Below the pieces are notes generated by a model, which ran no database searches, was not told the origin of the DNA, and saw only the letters and a list, made by a program, of their open reading frames with translations. Below, piece by piece: positions 58,496 to 64,000 of a stretch of 64,000 bases of DNA. Position numbers and translations under genes: made by a program. How positions within the stretch are numbered: the stretch's first letter is position 1; each line of letters starts with the position of its first letter. Origin of the DNA: Xanthomonas arboricola pv. populi (GTDB taxonomy: Bacteria; Pseudomonadota; Gammaproteobacteria; Xanthomonadales; Xanthomonadaceae); the NCBI RefSeq assembly GCF_002939945.1, contig NZ_MDEB01000001.1, positions 310,001 through 374,000 of the forward strand, given 5' to 3'.

Positions 58496-58935
58496 GGCAG
58501 CTCTGATGTATGCAAGGACGGCAGCGTAACGCAGCAGCGCGCATTGCGGCATTGCGATCGCAGAGCGCGTCAGCCGGGAGAGGCGGTTTTCAACGGATGC
58601 GTGGCCGCAGCCATCTGGCCCTTCCCGCTGGTCCCGACCGTTGCCGGCCGCTGACACGACGCGCTACCGGCCAGCACCCGTCAGGCGGATTGATCGAGAC
58701 CTCGCTGCCCGCCGAGCATTTGGAATGCAGCCGAGTGGAACACGCCGCACCGCATACCGGCAGCGCCGGTCCGGCGGCTGTGCGCTCATGGTGTCATCGG
58801 TCATGTGCCCACAAGACCAGCACCGCTCGCGCCCGCCTGATGGCAATGCGACGACCGTGCAGCCATGCCTTTTGTCACACGCCTGTCTGGCCCGGCTGGG
58901 GTAGCCTCGGCGGTTCGCACTTTGGAGCAATCCTC
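58496..58935. other. Gap without a supported gene
   Basis: 440 bp between divergent gpx and dcp. The open frames here lack starts and have shadow-like composition. GGAG at 58924-58927 belongs to dcp. No tRNA, repeat or clear promoter could be fixed. Confidence 0.5.
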
Positions 58936-61134
58936 TTGACCACCCGTCTCGCCTTTGCCCTGGCCGCTTCCCTGGGACTTGCCATGCCGTCCTACAGCAT
59001 CGCCGCACCCGCCACCACGCAGGCCGCCACCCAAGCCAATCCCTTCTTTGCCGACAGCACGCTGCCGCTGCACTACCCGCAGTTCGACAAGATCACCGAC
59101 AGCGATTTTGCACCCGCCTTCGATGCCGGCATGACCGAGCAGTTGAAGGAAGTGGACAAGATCGCCAACCAGAAGGCCAAGCCGAGCTTCGACAACACCC
59201 TCATCGCGCTGGAAAAAAGCGGCGCCACGCTGGATCGCGCCACCACGGTGTTCTTCAACCTGGTCGGTGCCGACACCAACGACGCGCGCAAGAAACTGCA
59301 GGCCGACTATTCGGCGAAGTTCGCCGCGCACCGCGATGCGATCTCGCTCAATGGCAAGCTGTTCGCGCGTCTCCAGACTCTCTACGACCAACGCAGCAAA
59401 CTGGGCCTGGACGCGCAAGGCGTGCGCCTGGTCGAGAAGTACTACAGCGATTTCGTGCGCGACGGCGCCAAGCTCTCCGATGCCGACAAGACCACGCTCA
59501 AGGCGATGAATGCCGAGCTGGCCAACCTGGGCACTACCTTCAGCCAGAACGTGCTGGCCGAAGTCAATGCCGCCGCCGTCGTCGTCGAGGACGTCAAGCA
59601 GCTCGATGGCCTGTCCGAGGAACAGATCGCCGCTGCCGCCGAAGCCGCCAAGGCGCGCAAGCTCGACGGCAAGTACGTGATCGCGCTGCTCAACACCACC
59701 GGCCAGCCGCCGCTGACACAGTTGAAGAACCGCGAACTGCGCAAGAGGATCTACGACGCTTCGGTCTCGCGTGGCAGCCGCGGCGGCCAGTACGACAACA
59801 CCGCACTGGTGGCGCGCATCATGAAGCTGCGCGCCGACAAGGCCAAGCTGCTCGGCTTCCCGACCTACGCGGCCTATTCGCTGGAAAACCAGACCGCCAA
59901 GACGCCCGAAGCGGTCAACGCGATGCTGGGCAAACTGGCGCCGGCCGCGGTGGCCAATGCCAAGCGCGAGGCGGACGATCTGCAGGCGATGATCGACAAG
60001 GAACAGAAGGCCGCACGCAAGCCGAGCTTCAAGCTCGAGGCCTGGGACTGGGCCTACTACAGCGAGAAGGTGCGCCAGGCCAAGTACAACTTCGACGAGT
60101 CCCAGCTCAAGCCGTATTTCGAGCTGAAGAACGTGCTGGAAAACGGCGTGTTCTACGCGGCCAACCAGGAATACGGCCTGACCTTCAAGCAGCGCACCGA
60201 CCTGCCGACCTACCGCGACGACATCACCGTCTATGACGTGTTCGACGCCGACGGCAAGCAGCTGGCGATCTTCATCGCCGACATGTACGCGCGCGAATCC
60301 AAGCGCGGCGGCGCCTGGATGAACTCCTACGTGTCGCAGTCGGCGCTGACCGGTTTCAAGCCGGTGGTCGCCAATCACCTCAACATCCCCAAGCCGCCGG
60401 CCGGCCAGCCGACGCTGCTGACCTGGGATGAAGTGACCACCATGTTCCATGAGTTCGGCCATGCGCTGCACGGCATGTTCTCGGACGTCAAATACCCGTA
60501 TTTCTCCGGTACCAGCGTGCCGCGCGACTTCGTCGAGTTTCCCTCGCAGGTCAACGAGATGTGGGCCGACGAGCCGTCGATCCTGAAGAACTACGCCAAG
60601 CATTACCAGAACGGCACGCCGATGCCGCAGGCGCTGCTGGACAAGGTGATTGCCGCGTCCAAGTTCAACCAGGGCTTTGCCACCACCGAGTATCTGGGTG
60701 CGGCCATGCTCGATCAGAACTGGCACCAGATCAGCGCCAGCCAGGTGCCGGACGCCGCCGGCGTGATGGCGTTCGAAGCCAAGGCCCTGCAGCAGGACGG
60801 CATCGCCTACGCGCCGGTGCCGCCGCGCTACAAGACCCCGTATTTCAGCCACATCATGGGCGGTTACGCGGCCGGCTATTACGCCTACATCTGGTCGGAG
60901 GTGCTCGACGCCAACACCCAGCAGTGGTTCAAGCAGCACGGCGGGTTGAGTCGCGCCAACGGCGACCGTTTCCGTCAGACCCTGCTCTCGCGCGGTGGCA
61001 GCGTCGATGCGATGGAGCTGTTCCAGAACTTTGCCGGCCATGCGCCGCAGATCGAGCCGCTGCTCGAGAAGCGCGGCCTGAGTGCGCAAGGGGGCGATGG
61101 CGCCACCCCGGAAGCTCCGCAGTCCAAGCCGTAA
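58936..61134 (+). CDS. dcp: M3 family metallopeptidase (Dcp-like), exported
   Basis: 732 residues from TTG 58936, preferred because GGAG lies 9 bases upstream and a signal peptide follows at once (LAFALAASLGLAMPSYSIAA). The rest is a long helical M3 fold with the zinc motif HEFGHALHG (about 510) and a downstream Glu (DFVEFPSQVNE). Length suits dipeptidyl carboxypeptidase, which removes C-terminal dipeptides. The last 25 residues are Gly/Pro-rich. A strong terminator follows. Confidence 0.92.
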   Translation: MTTRLAFALAASLGLAMPSYSIAAPATTQAATQANPFFADSTLPLHYPQFDKITDSDFAPAFDAGMTEQLKEVDKIANQKAKPSFDNTLIALEKSGATLDRATTVFFNLVGADTNDARKKLQADYSAKFAAHRDAISLNGKLFARLQTLYDQRSKLGLDAQGVRLVEKYYSDFVRDGAKLSDADKTTLKAMNAELANLGTTFSQNVLAEVNAAAVVVEDVKQLDGLSEEQIAAAAEAAKARKLDGKYVIALLNTTGQPPLTQLKNRELRKRIYDASVSRGSRGGQYDNTALVARIMKLRADKAKLLGFPTYAAYSLENQTAKTPEAVNAMLGKLAPAAVANAKREADDLQAMIDKEQKAARKPSFKLEAWDWAYYSEKVRQAKYNFDESQLKPYFELKNVLENGVFYAANQEYGLTFKQRTDLPTYRDDITVYDVFDADGKQLAIFIADMYARESKRGGAWMNSYVSQSALTGFKPVVANHLNIPKPPAGQPTLLTWDEVTTMFHEFGHALHGMFSDVKYPYFSGTSVPRDFVEFPSQVNEMWADEPSILKNYAKHYQNGTPMPQALLDKVIAASKFNQGFATTEYLGAAMLDQNWHQISASQVPDAAGVMAFEAKALQQDGIAYAPVPPRYKTPYFSHIMGGYAAGYYAYIWSEVLDANTQQWFKQHGGLSRANGDRFRQTLLSRGGSVDAMELFQNFAGHAPQIEPLLEKRGLSAQGGDGATPEAPQSKP

Positions 61135-61154
61135 TCGCAACGCGATGAAAGAAG

Positions 61155-61185
61155 GACGCCGCCCGGAGCGATCCGGGCGGCGTTT
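61155..61185 (+). terminator. Terminator of the M3 peptidase gene
   Basis: CGCCGCCCGGA, loop GCGA, TCCGGGCGGCG, then TTTTT (61181-61185). Perfect 11-bp stem, 20 bp past the stop. Confidence 0.92.
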
Positions 61186-61231
61186 TTGCTGGTCGCGATC
61201 AGACCGGCTGCCCTCCGCGCAAGCGCCGCGC

Positions 61232-61732
61232 TCAGAGCTCGACCGAATCCACGCCGTCGAGCAATTTCCGCAACAACTTTTCCAGCCGCACCTGCTCGGC
61301 ATCGCTGATGCTGGAAGTCTCTGCATTGAGCAGCGTGCAGGCATCGGGAAGCAGGCTGTCGATCAATGCCAGACCTGCCGGCTGCAACGTCAGCATGATC
61401 TTGCGCCGATCGTCCGGGCTGCTGCCACGCGCGATCAACCCCTTCTCGCACAATTGATCGGTAAGCCGGGTAATGTTGGCCGGCTTCTCGCTAGCGGCCT
61501 CGGCCACCTGGGTAGGCGTGATCGCCTGCTCCGAGGTGCCGTAGAGCATCATCAGAATCTCGTACTCCGGCGGGCTGATGCCGTATGGTTTCAACCGCAC
61601 ACACCCTTGCGTATGCAGTCGCTTGTAGAGATGCTTGATTAGCCTCACCAGAACGGCCGCTTCCCGCGGAAACGCCGGATAGCGCACACAGGTGTGGTCC
61701 AGGCGACTTGCGGTCGGATCGAAACTACTCAT
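61232..61732 (-). CDS. MarR-family transcriptional regulator
   Basis: 166 residues. MarR fold: helical dimer part, winged helix with ITPTQVAEAASEKPANITRLTDQLCEKGLI (about 75-103) and the wing RGSSPDDRRKIMLTLQPAG. A palindrome lies between -35 and -10 of its own probable promoter (61755-61773), indicating autorepression. Ligand and other targets are not known; no efflux gene is adjacent. Confidence 0.92.
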   Translation of the reverse strand: MSSFDPTASRLDHTCVRYPAFPREAAVLVRLIKHLYKRLHTQGCVRLKPYGISPPEYEILMMLYGTSEQAITPTQVAEAASEKPANITRLTDQLCEKGLIARGSSPDDRRKIMLTLQPAGLALIDSLLPDACTLLNAETSSISDAEQVRLEKLLRKLLDGVDSVEL

Positions 61733-61748
61733 ATCACCCGTTTGATTA

Positions 61749-61778
61749 CATTACTGAATGGCCAAGCCATTCAATCAC
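61749..61778 (-). promoter_or_regulatory. MarR promoter with overlapping palindromic operator
   Basis: TGAATGGC-CAA-GCCATTCA (61755-61773) has perfect 8-bp arms. On the minus strand TTGAAT overlaps one end as a -35 and TGTAAT is a possible -10 18 bp further. The operator therefore fills the promoter, the usual layout for MarR autorepression. Confidence 0.6.
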
Positions 61779-61798
61779 ATCATCTGCTTGGTGACACC

Positions 61799-62644
61799 TC
61801 AGCGTGCGAAGAGATGTACATATTCAGGCGCGACCCACGCCAACAATGTCGAGGCAGCGACCTCCGCCGTTTGCGTGCCATCCGAATACGGCCCCACCTG
61901 ATACGGCGGAAACACGAAGCGAACTGCCGTGATCTGTCCGGCCGGATTGAGCACCGGCACGAACTGGGCAAAGTTGTCGACCTGCGCGGCCGTGCCTTCG
62001 GCAATCATGCGATCGGCCGAGGCCACGTGCTCGGCCTGCTCTTGGATTGGCACACGATCTGCTTCCACACGCTGGGTGGCGGCGTTGTGCAATTGCACGG
62101 CTACCTCGCGCCCGATCTTTTCCCAGCCTGCCGGGTCCGGAATCAAGGCCTGCGCGGTCAATTGCTTGCGCTCCTTGACCAACCAGACCAAGCGCGCCAC
62201 TAACGGCTCGCCGTGCGCACCACCGGTATAGCGGCTGCCGTCAGCGGACACGACGATCAGGTCCGGGGTCTGCAACACGGTCTCGAATGCCAGCGACAAC
62301 TCGTAGGGCGCAGCCGGTTTGTCGTTGCCCAGCCCGGACACCGCCTCCATGAGTTCGGCACGTGCTGCCTGCGCGTAGCTGCGGATCAGCGCGCTCAGTT
62401 CGGGAAACGCGTCCAGCCCGTGCGGATAGCTGATACCCACCATATAGGTGGGCGCATGCTCGATCACATCTTCCAGCGGGCCGCTTTGCACAAGCACAGG
62501 CGCAGCTGGCGGTACCGCTGCAGCGGTCGCCTCCGCTGCGGGCTCTGCCGATTCGGCCGTTGTCGGCTCGCGCTGCGTACACCCTGCCAGCACGGCCAGC
62601 ATCAGCAAGCCCTGGACCGCGTTCACTCCTGACAACCGCCCCAT
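61799..62644 (-). CDS. DUF3298-like lipoprotein
   Basis: 281 residues from the ATG at 62644 (GTG 62650 possible). Lipoprotein signal with VLAGC, an Ala/Pro-rich linker, then a DUF4163/DUF3298-like domain: EHAPTYMVGISYP, ISADGSRYTGGAHGEPLVARLVW-type strand (GGAHG is characteristic) and FPPYQVGPYSDGTQTA near the end. Similar domains occur in RsiV-like and PdaC proteins. Role unknown, anchored in the envelope. It is upstream of the MarR gene by its 3' end (about 67 bp). Confidence 0.83.
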   Translation of the reverse strand: MGRLSGVNAVQGLLMLAVLAGCTQREPTTAESAEPAAEATAAAVPPAAPVLVQSGPLEDVIEHAPTYMVGISYPHGLDAFPELSALIRSYAQAARAELMEAVSGLGNDKPAAPYELSLAFETVLQTPDLIVVSADGSRYTGGAHGEPLVARLVWLVKERKQLTAQALIPDPAGWEKIGREVAVQLHNAATQRVEADRVPIQEQAEHVASADRMIAEGTAAQVDNFAQFVPVLNPAGQITAVRFVFPPYQVGPYSDGTQTAEVAASTLLAWVAPEYVHLFAR

Positions 62645-62692
62645 TCCCACCTGCTCCCCATCGATACATCTGCAAATGCACGCTGCCGGCGA

Positions 62693-62989
62693 TCAGGCCA
62701 GCAGATCCTGAAACTGTTGGTGCCGCCGGATATACGCCTGCGCGTAACTGCAGGCGGGCACGACCTTGTAGCCTTGCTGGCGTGCATAGGCCAACGCAGC
62801 CTCGACCAGCATTGCGGCAATGCCGCGTCCAGCGATCGCGTCAGGCACCTGCGTGTGGGTGATGGTCATGCGCTCACCTTCCAGAAGGTATGCCAGTTCG
62901 GCGCGTTGTCCATCGGTGTCTACGCTGAAGTGCTGCTGCGTGGAATCGTGGTCTGCCTGCACTGTCGCTGCCTCCGTGGTGGTCTGCAC
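62693..62989 (-). CDS. GNAT-like N-acetyltransferase (YjdJ type)
   Basis: 98 residues from a GTG at 62989. AELAYLLEGERMTITHTQVPDAIAGRGIAAMLVEAALAYARQQGYKV is the short acetyl-CoA-binding GNAT form, with the loop pattern around GRGIAAMLV. About 95 residues is normal for this small Gcn5-related branch. Start codon and ribosome-binding site are weak. Substrate unknown. Confidence 0.85.
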   Translation of the reverse strand: MQTTTEAATVQADHDSTQQHFSVDTDGQRAELAYLLEGERMTITHTQVPDAIAGRGIAAMLVEAALAYARQQGYKVVPACSYAQAYIRRHQQFQDLLA

Positions 62990-63194
62990 GAGGCAGTGAT
63001 GATGGCGATCAGTGTGACCAGCGCGGCGCCGCGCCTGCGTGAAAATGAATCGATGCGATGACCGGCCGCGCAGCTTGCCGACCAGGCACTTAAGTTCGCT
63101 CGCGCCGCGCCGATAGCTCAGCCGAAGGCGCGCGTTGCAACTCGGGCCTGTGCGACCCGCCGACGCCTTCGCCTTACCTACGAGGAATCACCGC

Positions 63195-63395
63195 ATGAAC
63201 AACGATTCGGCAGCACACAGCACAGACAGCGATAGCTCGCTGCTGGAAGGCTTGTTCCAGTTCGCCATCAAGGGCGACACCCACAACCCCGACTTCGCGC
63301 AGCTCAACGACACGGTGTACCAGCGCCTGCAGCAGGCCTACGGTTCGGTGTCCACAAGCAGCGTCGGTGACGACCAGAAACGCGACGCGGCCTGA
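63195..63395 (+). CDS. Small acidic hypothetical protein
   Basis: 66 residues, ATG at 63195 with GAGG upstream. Polar and Ser/Asp-rich (HSTDSDSSLLEGLFQFAIKGD), with a short amphipathic helix. No family recognised. Good ribosome-binding site supports it. Confidence 0.6.
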   Translation: MNNDSAAHSTDSDSSLLEGLFQFAIKGDTHNPDFAQLNDTVYQRLQQAYGSVSTSSVGDDQKRDAA

Positions 63396-63536
63396 GCCGG
63401 CGTCGCGTCACTCGCCAGGACGCTCGCACACCCGAGATGGTCCCTGGTCCGGTCGCCAAGGACGACCCGCTCCTCTAGAACCTTTCCACACACCGCGTGC
63501 CCACCTGGCGGCCAGCGGTCGATCTGCCAACCGGGA

Positions 63537-64000
63537 TCAGCCGAAGCGCGGATTGGACAGCTGTTCCAGGAACACCTGCAGCACGCGCGGCTCCATGATC
63601 AGCATGAACATCACGCCGAACGCAGCACCGGCCAGATGCGCGCTGTGGTTGATGCGATCGCCGCCGCGGCGGTCCATCCACAGGCTGTAGCCGACATAGA
63701 ACACCGCATAGATGATCGCCGGCGCCGGGATGAACAGCACCAGGATGATCGTCCACGGCTGCAGCAGGATGAAGGCGAACAACACCGCCGACACCGCGCC
63801 GGAGGCGCCCAGGCTGAGATAGTTCGGGTTGTTCTGGTTCTTCAGATAGCTGGGCAGGATCGAGACCACCAGCGCCGCCAGATAGAACAACGGATAGGTC
63901 AGCACGCTGCCGGTCAGCTGGGTCATCACGTTTTCGATCACCCGGCCGAAGAAGAACAGCGTGATCATGTTGAAGACCAGATGGCCCAGGTCGGCATGGA
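63537..64000 (-). CDS. Rhomboid-family intramembrane serine protease (5' end missing)
   Basis: At least 154 residues; the frame continues through the right edge, reading HADLGHLVFN before the internal Met. Membrane helices with GASGAVSAVLF carrying the catalytic Ser and NHSAHLAGAAFG carrying His. That is the Ser-His dyad of rhomboid proteases, which cut proteins inside the membrane. Start lies outside the window. Confidence 0.88.
   Translation of the reverse strand, partial: HADLGHLVFNMITLFFFGRVIENVMTQLTGSVLTYPLFYLAALVVSILPSYLKNQNNPNYLSLGASGAVSAVLFAFILLQPWTIILVLFIPAPAIIYAVFYVGYSLWMDRRGGDRINHSAHLAGAAFGVMFMLIMEPRVLQVFLEQLSNPRFG

Noticed and set aside
58801-61344. Long minus-strand open frame (about 850 codons)
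   Set aside because: Antisense to the M3 peptidase gene; composition and lack of motifs mark it as a shadow.

Overview
The window looks like part of a Xanthomonas chromosome. It is GC-rich, the housekeeping genes read as gamma-proteobacterial/Xanthomonadaceae, and the gaps carry repeat hairpins that I associate with Xanthomonas (for example the 23-bp perfect inverted repeat at 57916-57985). It holds about 18.8 kb of a lambdoid-type prophage, whose left end lies outside the window, followed by about 45 kb of ordinary chromosome.

Prophage (1-18836). The immunity centre is near 4.8 kb. A Cro/YdaS-like gene (4571-4825, minus) and a short CI-like repressor (4908-5360, plus) diverge from three 14-bp operators, and two further copies of the same operator sit at 6195-6231 before the rightward operon. 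The leftward arm carries a CII-like regulator, an O-like initiator with candidate origin repeats inside its gene, a DnaB-type helicase and a DUF1367 protein. The repressor operon also encodes an unknown protein and a lipoprotein. The rightward operon (6294-18736) is almost fully start/stop coupled: eight small unknown genes, a KTSC protein, a 560-nt hairpin-rich gap, a candidate recombination protein with a YqaJ-type exonuclease, more unknown genes, a C5-cytosine methyltransferase, a helicase-methyltransferase fusion and an AlpA-like regulator. The right junction resembles the 3' end of tmRNA (ssrA) followed by its terminator. No integrase lies between alpA and this junction, so it and the intact ssrA are predicted to be left of the window. 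Structural genes are not visible.

Chromosome (18.9-64 kb). Two diguanylate cyclases (19.9-23.0 kb) are followed by a MexEF-OprN-like efflux operon (23.3-30.8 kb) that contains two short-chain dehydrogenase genes and faces a LysR regulator. Next come an OmpA-like lipoprotein, photolyase, the host dnaB, an FMN reductase, asparagine synthetase, a GST, a DUF3857/transglutaminase membrane protein with glutaryl-CoA dehydrogenase, glycine-zipper proteins, a TatD-type nuclease, tcdA, a membrane-anchored c-type cytochrome, a cold-shock protein, DUF456, outer-membrane phospholipase A, a Tat-type beta-carbonic anhydrase, a second GST, class I fumarase, an ABC exporter, ferredoxin-NADP reductase, glutathione peroxidase, an M3 peptidase, MarR, a DUF3298 lipoprotein, a GNAT-like protein and a truncated rhomboid protease.

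The main leads are the five-operator immunity circuit with a repressor lacking a protease domain, a hairpin that buries the ribosome-binding site of a small prophage gene, the structured non-coding block in the recombination operon, and the paired methyltransferase genes without a nuclease. The chromosome also carries several inverted repeat families.
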